Assembly: GCA_005798965.1 (NCBI GenBank)
Contig: SYIB01000254.1
Coordinates: 1 to 5,098, forward strand
Direction: 5' to 3'
DNA length: 5,098 nt
From: Planctomycetia bacterium
GTDB lineage: Bacteria; Planctomycetota; Phycisphaerae; Phycisphaerales; SM1A02
A program made the position numbers and the translations under genes. Shown in pieces: positions 1 to 5,098 of this stretch (its first letter is position 1; each line of letters begins with the position of its first letter). The notes under the pieces are model-generated. The model saw nothing but the letters and a program-made list of their open reading frames with translations, was not told where the DNA came from and ran no database searches.

Positions 1-49
1 CGTGCGGCTGAGTAGACTCAAGATGCCCTTCAGCCCCTGAGGATTCGCC

Positions 50-703
50 ATGCGCACCTTACGCCGCTTCCTTCCTCCGATCCTCGGCATCGCCTGCGTG
101 GTGCTGGCTGCCCCTGCATGCAGTGATGAGGAACCGCCACCGCCGCCGCCGGCACGCGCCTCGGCGCCGAAGGCGGCACCGCCGAGCACGGACTCCCCGG
201 ACAAGTTGTTCGCTGAACTTGGCGCGGCCTACGCGGACGCAGCCAAGGCGCTCAAGGGCTTCTATGACGGCGGAGGCAAGGATGCACAGGCGTGGGCAAC
301 GGCCTTCTCGCTCGAGTGCCGCCGCCTGTCCCTGATCGCGCGGGCCAACGCCATGCTCGCTGCCCATCCGGACTGGAAGGACACGAGCAGGCAGTGGTTT
401 GACCGGACCGTCAAGCCGTCCTACGCGAGGTTCGCCGATCAAGCCAAGCGATTCAGCTCGGTCATGATCAGCACGTCCAAGTCCAAGCAGGGCGATGTCG
501 ATGCAGGAGACCGATTCGCAAAGCTGCAGGAGGAAGCCTCCAAGATCCTCGCAGCATCGGATCCCACGGCACAGGCCCGCATGGATCTTCTTCGTTCAGG
601 TGATGCGGATGCTCGCCGTCAGGATGTGACCAAGTCGGCGGGAACGTGGTCCACCTTCAAGGAACGGCTTGGCCTGCCAGCGAGCGAGTACGGCTTGTGG
701 TAG
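50..703 (+). CDS. Putative secreted lipoprotein, family unknown (217 aa)
   Basis: I do not recognise the family. Seen: a basic N-terminus (MRTLRR) followed by a hydrophobic stretch at about residues 8-22 ending LAAPAC, so Cys24 is a candidate lipidation site. The -3 residue is Ala rather than the usual Leu/Val/Ile, so the lipobox is imperfect. A low-complexity linker with six consecutive prolines (residues 29-34) and an Ala/Pro/Ser tract to about residue 50 follow, as is common for a tether between membrane anchor and folded domain. The rest (about 52-217) is mostly charged, Ala-rich and predicted helical, with no catalytic motif I can identify and only one further Cys (Cys90). The ATG was chosen because GAGGA (39-43) lies six bases upstream and the signal peptide begins there. 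It is monocistronic as far as visible and converges on the next gene. Inferred role: an envelope-anchored protein on the outer side of the inner or outer membrane. Confidence 0.82.
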   Translation: MRTLRRFLPPILGIACVVLAAPACSDEEPPPPPPARASAPKAAPPSTDSPDKLFAELGAAYADAAKALKGFYDGGGKDAQAWATAFSLECRRLSLIARANAMLAAHPDWKDTSRQWFDRTVKPSYARFADQAKRFSSVMISTSKSKQGDVDAGDRFAKLQEEASKILAASDPTAQARMDLLRSGDADARRQDVTKSAGTWSTFKERLGLPASEYGLW

Positions 704-736
704 AGGGCTGGGGGATCCGGCATCGAACCGGCGCGT

Positions 737-762
737 CGCCGCGGGAGTTTCCCCGCTGGGCG
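737..762. terminator. GC-rich hairpin between convergent genes
   Basis: CGCC-GCGGG (737-745) pairs with CCCGC (752-756) and GGCG (759-762) around a six-base loop, with a two-base bulge at 757-758. It sits in the 63-base gap between two converging stop codons (703 and 767), where a terminator serving both strands would be expected. There is no T-tract on either side, so classical intrinsic termination is unproven. Confidence 0.45.
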
Positions 763-766
763 TGGG

Positions 767-1522
767 TCACGGCATGCTGTGTGCGGCGTTCCACGCCACG
801 AAGGCGCCCGCGCCAAGCAGGATGACCGCGGCGATCCAGCGACCGTTCACGCGCATGAAGCGCTCGCAGGCTTCCTTGATGGAGGCGCTGCCGCCAGGTC
901 GCACGAGCTCGACGATGAGCGGCGTACAGGACGGCGTGAGTGCCACCGCGGCAAACAGCGCGAGGCCGAGGGCCCGGTCCGCTTCACCCAGGATCTGCAT
1001 GGCCTGGTGACCGGCGGCGATCGACACTGACAGGCACTTGGGGTGGATGCCCATGGTCGCGAACCCGATCACGCCCGAACGCAGCGCGCGGCGCCAGGTC
1101 GGGATCTCGCGCCCGCCAAGGCCCTTGAAGCGCTCGGCGAACCAGAGCTTCACGCGCGAGGCGAGGCTGGGCTTCTTGTCGGAGCCATCGATCGCGGCCT
1201 CGTCCTCGAGCGGCGCGTGGCGCACGGCGTTGACGGCGCGTTGCAGGCCCACACCCACGAGGAGCCCTGCGATGAGCGCGCGCACAATGAACTGCGGCCA
1301 GGTGTGATGGATCGGGGCGCCCTCGACAGGCGGCGTCGGCGCGACGAGGAAGCCGATCGTGAGGCCCATGGCCAGCCCCGCCGCCGCACCCACGGCGTAC
1401 ATGAGCGCGGCCAGCCGCGGCGACTTGCGGTCGCTGGCCATCACGAGGCCGATGAGCAGGTTCTCGGGGCTCAGCAGGATCGCCACGCCGAGCGAGACGA
1501 GGACGGTGAGGTGGGCGGACAT
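767..1522 (-). CDS. GAP/Sap- or LysE-like multi-pass membrane protein (251 aa)
   Basis: This is an integral inner-membrane protein with about six hydrophobic helices at residues 5-29, 36-61, 76-97, 148-171, 183-206 and 228-246. A charged cytoplasmic-type loop (about 100-145, with EDEAAIDGSDKKP) splits it into two three-helix halves. The architecture resembles the GAP family (peptidoglycolipid/sulfolipid addressing proteins) within the LysE-type exporter superfamily. Supporting patterns are the N-terminal LLSPENLLIGLVMA, the repeat-like GIHPKCLSVSIAAG opening the second half, a proline-rich TPSCTPLIVEL segment, and a final helix preceded by ERFMRVNGRWI, close to the family's L..WL..N...I ending. 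The -SPEN- and -HPKC- segments look like equivalent positions in an internal duplication. Members are implicated in moving small molecules or lipids across the membrane; the substrate here is unknown. The ATG at 1522 lacks a clear Shine-Dalgarno sequence. The gene is divergent from the PadR gene, with 114 bases between starts. It could instead be a generic LysE/cytochrome-biogenesis-like transporter. Confidence 0.75.
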   Translation of the reverse strand: MSAHLTVLVSLGVAILLSPENLLIGLVMASDRKSPRLAALMYAVGAAAGLAMGLTIGFLVAPTPPVEGAPIHHTWPQFIVRALIAGLLVGVGLQRAVNAVRHAPLEDEAAIDGSDKKPSLASRVKLWFAERFKGLGGREIPTWRRALRSGVIGFATMGIHPKCLSVSIAAGHQAMQILGEADRALGLALFAAVALTPSCTPLIVELVRPGGSASIKEACERFMRVNGRWIAAVILLGAGAFVAWNAAHSMP

Positions 1523-1589
1523 GGTTCGCAGGAAGGCTACCAGTGGAGACCAGCCAGCGTGAGGCAGCGGGGCACTGTGCAGCCCATGC

Positions 1590-1618
1590 TTGACTCGACA
1601 CTACGCCACACATAGTAT
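1590..1618 (+). promoter_or_regulatory. Sigma70-like promoter for the PadR operon with overlapping dyad
   Basis: A -35 element TTGACT (1590-1595) is followed by a 17-base spacer and a -10 element TAGTAT (1613-1618). This predicts a transcript start near 1625 and a very short leader. An imperfect inverted repeat, ACACTA (1598-1603) and TAGTAT (1613-1618), matches at five of six positions across a nine-base gap and covers the -10 element. PadR proteins commonly repress their own operon from dyads in such positions, so this is the best operator candidate. The promoter is seen; the operator role is inferred. Confidence 0.6.
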
Positions 1619-1625
1619 GGGTCGC

Positions 1626-1630
1626 GGAGG
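1626..1630 (+). promoter_or_regulatory. Shine-Dalgarno for the PadR gene
   Basis: GGAGG lies six bases upstream of the ATG at 1637 and fixes that start over other in-frame candidates. Confidence 0.75.
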
Positions 1631-1636
1631 TTCATC

Positions 1637-1984
1637 ATGGCGGACATCGACAGTGAGTTCCTGCGCGGCGCCGGCCCCGTGGCGGTGCTCAAGCTCCTTG
1701 AGCGCGGCGAGATGTACGGCTACGAAATCGTCGAGGCGCTCGAGCGCCGCACCGATGGCGTGCTGGCGATGGGCCAGAGCACGCTCTACCCAATGCTCTA
1801 CAACCTCGAGGCCAAGGGCTTCGTGGCTGCGCGATGGGATGAGTCGGGCTCGCGGCCGCGCAAGTACTACCGGCTGACGGCCGCCGGGCGCAGGCGCCTG
1901 GCGGCTGATGCGAAGAGCTGGCATCGGCTCGCATTGGCCATGGGATCGCTGGGCCTGACGAGTGTGCAGGGGGTGCTGGCATGA
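1637..1984 (+). CDS. PadR-family winged-helix transcriptional regulator (115 aa)
   Basis: This is a DNA-binding repressor-type regulator of the short PadR class. The whole length is the winged-helix domain plus a short C-terminal helix for dimerisation. Hallmarks seen: an N-terminal helix with the family's MYGYEIVEAL pattern (residues 26-35), the recognition-helix segment GQSTLYPMLYNLEAKGFV (46-63), and the wing with the RPRKYYRLTAAGRRRL pattern (73-88). The C-terminus (about 91-115) is short, as in PadR subfamily 2, and carries no separate ligand domain. The ATG is set by GGAGG six bases upstream. Its TGA overlaps the ATG of the next gene as ATGA, which indicates translational coupling. PadR genes in this arrangement often precede genes for HAAS-domain membrane proteins and regulate that operon. 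Autoregulation through the dyad at 1598-1618 is inferred. The effector, if any, is unknown. Confidence 0.95.
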   Translation: MADIDSEFLRGAGPVAVLKLLERGEMYGYEIVEALERRTDGVLAMGQSTLYPMLYNLEAKGFVAARWDESGSRPRKYYRLTAAGRRRLAADAKSWHRLALAMGSLGLTSVQGVLA

Positions 1985-3810
1985 GCGCAGCATCGACGGG
2001 CCAAAACCTTCCGGCCGACATCGTGGCCCTGATCGACCGGGTCGTGCGGGCCACGCGCCTGCGGCGCTCCGAACGTGATGATGTGCGGGCTGAGCTGGCA
2101 TCGCACTTCGCTGAGGCGCTCGCCGCGGGAACGTCACCCGCTGCCGCCGTGGCGGCCTTCGGCGATCCGAGTGCATCGGCGCGCGCGCTGCGAGCAGCGG
2201 CGATCGCCAAGCGGTCGGCGATCGATCGCGCGTTCGGGCAGGCGTTCCGGTGCACGGCGTGGGGGGTTGGCGCGATCGCGGCGGTGTATGTGCTGTTCGG
2301 CCTGTACCTGGCCACGAATGCCCCACGGGTCTCCTTTGATCCGGTCGCGCGCCTGGCCGAGGGGCTGCCCAAGGCTGCACGGCCGGAGGACGTGGCGTGG
2401 CCGCGCTACCGCGACGTCTTGCCGCGGTTGGGGCTGACCGAGCACGTTGATGCCGCCAACACCGAGACGGATCGCATCGATGGCGGCGTGGGCTGGCCCG
2501 GGCGATCGCCAAGCGAGGAAGGCCAGGCGACTTGGGATGACCAAGTGGCGTGGTGCACGGCGCATGCGGCGGACCTGGCTGCGCTGCGTGCGGCAACCGC
2601 GCTGCCGGTGCTGGGCATGCCGCTGACCGAGGCGCTCTCGGATGCCGATCGTGCGATCTTCACCGAGAGCACGGTCACCAACAGTCGTGCCGTCATCGCG
2701 GACACCGCTCGGCCCTTCCGCGCCTTTGGCGTGCTCCTGCCGCACTTGGCCTCGATTCGGCAGGCGTCGCGGGCGCTGGCGCTCGATGCCACCGTGGCGG
2801 CCAGCCGTGGCCAGGGCAGCATGGCTGTCGATGACTTGGCGGCCATCATCGCGATGTCGGTCCAGGTGCAGCAGCCGCGGTTCCTGATCTGCGATCTGGT
2901 GGCCATCGCGATGCGCTCGGTCGCCTGCAGCCGCGCGACCATGTTGCTCGAGTCGATGCCCGAGGCGTTCACCGACGATGACCTGGCACGCTTGCAGCGG
3001 GCCTTGCGCTCGGTTCCGCGCGATCTGACCGAGATGGACCTGCGCAGCGAGCGGATCGCCTTCGATGATGCCGTGCAGTGGATGTACTCGGATGATGGCC
3101 AGGGTGGCGGCTGGTTCAATCCGTCGGCTGCCAACCTCATGATGCTCAACGGTCTTGGCGAGGGATACCCCGGTGAACCCCGTGATGATGTGATGGATCG
3201 ATCCATGATCGCGCTCACGGGTCCCGCTGCCGCCTTGTGGGTGGCGGACCGCCGGGACCTCATGGACTTCTACGAGTCGTGGTCCAACGAGCTCCTCGCC
3301 CGCAAGGCGTGGTCGCTCCGGCAGCTGCACGATGCACCGCCGACCCACGACGAACCACTGCGCTCGGGCGACTGGGTGGCGAAGTCGCGCTACCTGATGG
3401 CAGCGCTGCTGTTGCCGGCCCTCGATCGCGTGAACTGGAGCTTCGCCGCTGATCGCGCCCAGCGCGATGCCGTGGACATGGCTGCTGCGTGCGTGCGGTT
3501 CAAGCTCGCACGCGGGGCGTGGCCGGCGCGGGCGAGCGATCTGGTTCCCGCGTTCCTGGCTTCGGTGCCGAGCGATCCATGGTCGGGCCAGCCCGTGCAG
3601 ATGGCCGGCGAGGGCCGTGGATTCCGGGTGTGGAGCGTGGGAGCGGACCTTGCGGACCAGCAGGGGGCGATCAACGCAACGGGGCCGGCGCTCAGGGCGA
3701 CCACGCTGCCACGGTCAGCGAATCGCAGTGGTTCATTCGAGCCTCCGATCCCATGCGACTGGGTCTGGTTTGCACCCTCTGGCTCCGTTGAGCGTTGGTT
3801 CGGGGAGTAA
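1981..3810 (+). CDS. HAAS-like domain membrane protein with large outer region (609 aa)
   Basis: Seen, in order: a cytoplasmic helical domain at about residues 12-75, with the pattern ERDDVRAELASHFAEAL, then AAAVAAFGDPSASARAL. This matches the HAAS/permease-prefix domains (RxExxxxELxxH...G...A...FGD) that sit beside PadR regulators. A membrane helix (about 93-112) follows, then roughly 495 residues that should lie outside the cytoplasm. The middle of this region (about 260-320) has a helical pattern ending in LICDLVAIAMRS. I recall that pattern from a planctomycete-rich family of unknown function. The end (about 500-565) reads KLARGAWPARASDLVP, then SVPSDPWSG, then FRVWSVGAD, closely resembling the C-terminal half of type II pseudopilin G-like proteins. 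No enzyme motif is evident. The start is fixed by the ATGA overlap with the PadR gene and AGGGGG (1968-1973) seven bases upstream. Inferred role: a sensor or envelope component coupled to the repressor. The ligand, and whether the outer region is folded around a partner, are unknown. Confidence 0.88.
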   Translation: MSAASTGQNLPADIVALIDRVVRATRLRRSERDDVRAELASHFAEALAAGTSPAAAVAAFGDPSASARALRAAAIAKRSAIDRAFGQAFRCTAWGVGAIAAVYVLFGLYLATNAPRVSFDPVARLAEGLPKAARPEDVAWPRYRDVLPRLGLTEHVDAANTETDRIDGGVGWPGRSPSEEGQATWDDQVAWCTAHAADLAALRAATALPVLGMPLTEALSDADRAIFTESTVTNSRAVIADTARPFRAFGVLLPHLASIRQASRALALDATVAASRGQGSMAVDDLAAIIAMSVQVQQPRFLICDLVAIAMRSVACSRATMLLESMPEAFTDDDLARLQRALRSVPRDLTEMDLRSERIAFDDAVQWMYSDDGQGGGWFNPSAANLMMLNGLGEGYPGEPRDDVMDRSMIALTGPAAALWVADRRDLMDFYESWSNELLARKAWSLRQLHDAPPTHDEPLRSGDWVAKSRYLMAALLLPALDRVNWSFAADRAQRDAVDMAAACVRFKLARGAWPARASDLVPAFLASVPSDPWSGQPVQMAGEGRGFRVWSVGADLADQQGAINATGPALRATTLPRSANRSGSFEPPIPCDWVWFAPSGSVERWFGE

Positions 3811-3838
3811 GCTGGGCTGGCCTTGCGTTGGTAGCTCG

Positions 3839-3919
3839 GGCGCCGATCTTGATGGCAGCGCGGCGGTCGACGGCGCCGATCTGGGCATCCTGCCCAGTGC
3901 GAGGGGCGCGTGCGGATGA
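3839..3919 (+). pseudogene. Relic of a dockerin-like C-terminal repeat
   Basis: Between two plus-strand genes, frame 2 reads ADLDGSAAVDGADLGIL followed by PSARGACG and a TGA at 3917-3919. Phycisphaerae secreted proteins commonly end in a calcium-loop motif of the form ADLDGDGxVDGADLGxLLxAWG. Here most of it is conserved, but Leu and Trp of the LLSAWG block are replaced by Pro and Arg, each explicable by one base change (CTC to CCC, TGG to AGG). The frame differs from the upstream gene, which stops at 3810, and there is no credible start codon or ribosome site after that stop. It is therefore best read as a decayed fragment of a lost or rearranged gene. A frameshifted true C-terminus of the upstream gene is possible but less likely, because that protein already ends naturally. 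Confidence 0.55.
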
Positions 3920-3948
3920 GTTGACGGCGCGCGGGGTTGCTGAGCGCC

Positions 3949-3953
3949 GAGGG
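3949..3953 (+). promoter_or_regulatory. Shine-Dalgarno for the DUF3592-like gene
   Basis: GAGGG lies six bases before the ATG at 3960. It supports that start and independent initiation of this gene. Confidence 0.65.
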
Positions 3954-3959
3954 TGAACC

Positions 3960-4394
3960 ATGCAGATCGACGTCAAGTCCATTCTTGCCTTCGTGGTGAT
4001 GCTCGGCCTTGAGTCGATCGTGACGTGGAACTGGATGGAGACGCGCTCGCTGAACAGCCGGGCCGTGCCGGTGACGGCTGTCGTGACGAGCGAGCCCCAG
4101 CAGGGGGTCGAGCGTGAGCAGCGCAAGATTCGATGGATCCCGAGGGTCGAGCGCGCTGGATTCCACTTCGACTATCGCTACCAGGTGGCCGGTACGACCT
4201 ATTCAGGCAGTGGATTCCAGGTGGAGAAGCCCGGGGCCAGCACGGAGGTGTACTACGACTCGGCCGACCCATCGAGGAGCGTGGCCGAGTTGAAGGACGG
4301 CTCGCTGCAGTTGGTGTTCATGATCGTGCTGGGGCTGGCGGTCCTCTACACGGCGACCAACGTGCCGTGGCGCGCGCTCATCGGTCGAGCGTGA
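3960..4394 (+). CDS. DUF3592-like two-helix membrane protein (144 aa)
   Basis: Seen: an N-terminal hydrophobic helix (about 6-24) followed by a polar segment (about 28-112) and a second hydrophobic helix (about 116-133), so both termini probably lie in the cytoplasm. The polar segment carries the DUF3592 pattern: a strand with VPVTAVVTSE (36-45), then FHFDYRYQVAGTTYSG (68-83), and then the hallmark TEVYYDSADPSRSV (95-108), which corresponds to the family's V.VYYDP.nP..S. DUF3592 proteins have no established biochemical function; the domain is a small beta fold held between two membrane helices. Length fits the family. It lies 149 bases downstream of the HAAS gene on the same strand, with a decayed relic in between, so membership of that operon is uncertain. 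The ATG is preceded by GAGGG. It converges on the methyltransferase gene with 46 bases between stop codons. Confidence 0.85.
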   Translation: MQIDVKSILAFVVMLGLESIVTWNWMETRSLNSRAVPVTAVVTSEPQQGVEREQRKIRWIPRVERAGFHFDYRYQVAGTTYSGSGFQVEKPGASTEVYYDSADPSRSVAELKDGSLQLVFMIVLGLAVLYTATNVPWRALIGRA

Positions 4395-4397
4395 TGG

Positions 4398-4442
4398 GAT
4401 TGGTGCCGGCAGAGTGCCCGGCGGGTACCGGGCCGGCCAATC
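4398..4442. terminator. Nested hairpin between convergent genes
   Basis: GATTGG (4398-4403) pairs with CCAATC (4437-4442), and CCGGC (4406-4410) with GCCGG (4432-4436). Inside these, GCCCGG (4416-4421) and CCGGGC (4428-4433) form a hairpin with a six-base loop that competes with the outer arms for bases 4432-4433. It begins four bases after the plus-strand stop and reaches into the minus-strand stop, a typical position for a shared terminator. There is no T-tract, so the mechanism is not certain. Confidence 0.5.
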
Positions 4443-5040
4443 ACGGTGAGGTCAGCGCAGCGTTGCGCAGCAGGATGTCGGATTCGTAGAGCTTGACCAC
4501 CTCGAATCCGGGAAGCATGTCGAGCAGCGCCACGCGGGTGGGTGCGCCTTCGTAGAGCTCATCGTCGAAGCACTCGGTGTAGACGGGTTTGGTGCGGGCC
4601 AGCGTGTCGCGGCCACCGGCCACCAAGTCGCCCTCGGCGCCCTGGACGTCCGCCCAGATGAAGTCGATCGGGCCAGGCTCGTGCTTGGCGGACCACGTAT
4701 CGAGGGTGCGGACCTCCACCTTGATGGTGCGCGGGAAGGTGCACCAAGGCCACTTCGTGGCGTGCGTCTTCGGCGTTCGCAAGGAGCCTGACTGGTCCCA
4801 GCCCTTGGGATAGTCCGCCTTGAGCTGCGGCGAGGCGCTGGGTGGAAGCCCGCCGTTCACATGGAACTGGGCGCGGCCGTTCGTTGCGCCGAGCGCCAGT
4901 TCGAGGAGCGTCACGCGTCGATCGGTGACGCTGCGGCGAACGGCCTCGATGGCGCGCGGGTCGGGCTCGAAGGCGTGGATCCGCGTGGTCGGAAAGGTCT
5001 GCAGGAAGAGCAGCGTGTGCTGGCCGTGGTTGGCGCCCAC
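4441..5040 (-). CDS. FkbM-family methyltransferase, N-terminally truncated
   Basis: This is a SAM-dependent methyltransferase of the FkbM type (Methyltransf_21), a family that O-methylates sugars, polyketides and other small molecules. Seen: motif I remnant GANHGQHT (residues 2-9), the acidic-loop motif HAFEPDP (22-28), VRTLDTW (110-116), the family signature DFIWADVQGAEGDLVAGG (126-143), and a C-terminus with TECFDDELYEG (156-165) and a final strand ending ILLRN (189-193). Odd: the open frame has only a GTG start at 5040, with no good ribosome site, right inside the SAM-binding motif. The Asp of DxGANxG and the strand before it are missing, as are the usual upstream residues. The other minus frame just upstream reads ESAATF, so a two-base loss (GAC-GTG to G-GTG) would explain the break. 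A tRNA 3' end begins 27 bases further upstream. The domain call is firm; whether the gene makes active protein is doubtful, and it may be a pseudogene. Confidence 0.78.
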   Translation of the reverse strand: MGANHGQHTLLFLQTFPTTRIHAFEPDPRAIEAVRRSVTDRRVTLLELALGATNGRAQFHVNGGLPPSASPQLKADYPKGWDQSGSLRTPKTHATKWPWCTFPRTIKVEVRTLDTWSAKHEPGPIDFIWADVQGAEGDLVAGGRDTLARTKPVYTECFDDELYEGAPTRVALLDMLPGFEVVKLYESDILLRNAALTSP

Positions 5041-5067
5041 CGAAGGTGGCCGCGCTCTCGAACGGAA

Positions 5068-5098
5068 TGGGCGAAGAGGGATTCGAACCCCCGTAGGC
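5068..5098 (-). tRNA. 3' part of a tRNA gene, probably tRNA-Tyr (cut by window edge)
   Basis: On the minus strand the sequence gives GCCTAC (5098-5093), then a T-arm of GGGGG, loop TTCGAAT and CCCTC (5092-5076; five pairs including one G-T). The acceptor strand TTCGCCC (5075-5069) and discriminator A (5068) follow. CCA is not encoded, since TTCC follows. The GCCTAC before the T-stem does not fit the short RGGTC variable loop of ordinary tRNAs but looks like the 3' strand of a long variable arm. With discriminator A this leaves Tyr or Leu, and GCCTACG before the T-arm is typical of bacterial tRNA-Tyr. The anticodon lies outside the window. The 5' acceptor strand is predicted to be GGGCGAA or a G-T variant. 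Confidence 0.8.

Noticed and set aside
714..736. On the minus strand, GCCGG-TTCGATG-CCGGA looks like a tRNA or tmRNA T-arm.
   Set aside because: The last stem pair fails, the following bases (TCCCCCAG) do not give a CCA end, and no matching acceptor, D-arm or anticodon arm is found at higher coordinates. It is kept only as a chance mini-hairpin.
1043..1615. A plus-strand 190-residue open frame over the transporter gene.
   Set aside because: Its translation is rich in His, Arg, Glu and Gly, a typical antisense artefact, while the minus strand encodes clear membrane helices.
1601..2596. A 331-residue minus-strand open frame across the PadR gene.
   Set aside because: Its composition is dominated by Arg, Pro and Ala without motifs, and it is antisense to a clear PadR domain and the HAAS domain.
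2134..3348. A 404-residue open frame on the minus strand inside the HAAS gene.
   Set aside because: High GC leaves long antisense frames open. Its translation is Arg/His-rich without domain patterns, and the plus-strand gene explains the region.
3467..3838. Upstream extension of the dockerin-like relic as one longer gene in frame 2.
   Set aside because: This part overlaps the well-supported end of the 609-residue protein and reads as low-quality sequence. Only the 3839-3919 part carries a recognisable motif.
1..5098. CRISPR arrays, insertion-sequence ends, integrase or toxin-antitoxin genes.
   Set aside because: No tandem direct repeats, transposase-like frames or paired small toxin/antitoxin genes were seen on either strand.

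Overview
The window looks like chromosomal DNA from a high-GC bacterium, most likely a planctomycete of the Phycisphaerae type. Three things suggest this: coding regions rich in G/C at third codon positions; a large membrane protein whose middle and C-terminus resemble an unnamed, planctomycete-rich family; and a relic of the dockerin-like ADLDG...VDGADLG...AWG motif that decorates many Phycisphaerae secreted proteins. The assignment rests on recalled family patterns, not on a search.

Layout, left to right. (1) 50-703 (+) encodes a small putative lipoprotein of unknown family. It converges on (2) 767-1522 (-), a six-helix membrane protein resembling the GAP/Sap addressing and LysE-like exporters. 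A GC-rich hairpin lies between their stops. (3) A 114-base divergent intergenic region carries a good sigma70-like promoter (TTGACT-17-TAGTAT) firing rightwards, with a dyad over its -10 element. (4) 1637-1984 (+) is a PadR-family repressor. Its stop codon overlaps, as ATGA, the start of (5) 1981-3810 (+), a 609-residue protein. That protein has an N-terminal HAAS/permease-prefix-like helical domain, one membrane helix and a large outer region ending in a pseudopilin-like segment. (6) 3811-3959 holds a degenerate dockerin-like coding relic out of frame with its neighbours. (7) 3960-4394 (+) encodes a DUF3592-like two-helix membrane protein. (8) A nested hairpin separates it from (9) 4441-5040 (-), an FkbM-type methyltransferase that starts inside its own SAM-binding motif. 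(10) The 3' end of a tRNA gene (-), probably tRNA-Tyr, lies just upstream of it and runs off the right edge.

The functional core is the PadR/HAAS pair. Translational coupling implies the regulator and membrane protein are made together. The known association of PadR with HAAS-type domains suggests an envelope-linked signalling unit in which the membrane protein may modulate the repressor, but its ligand or output cannot be read from the sequence. The remaining genes are not obviously connected to it. The most anomalous spot is the right end, where a methyltransferase lacks its N-terminus exactly beside a tRNA 3' end.
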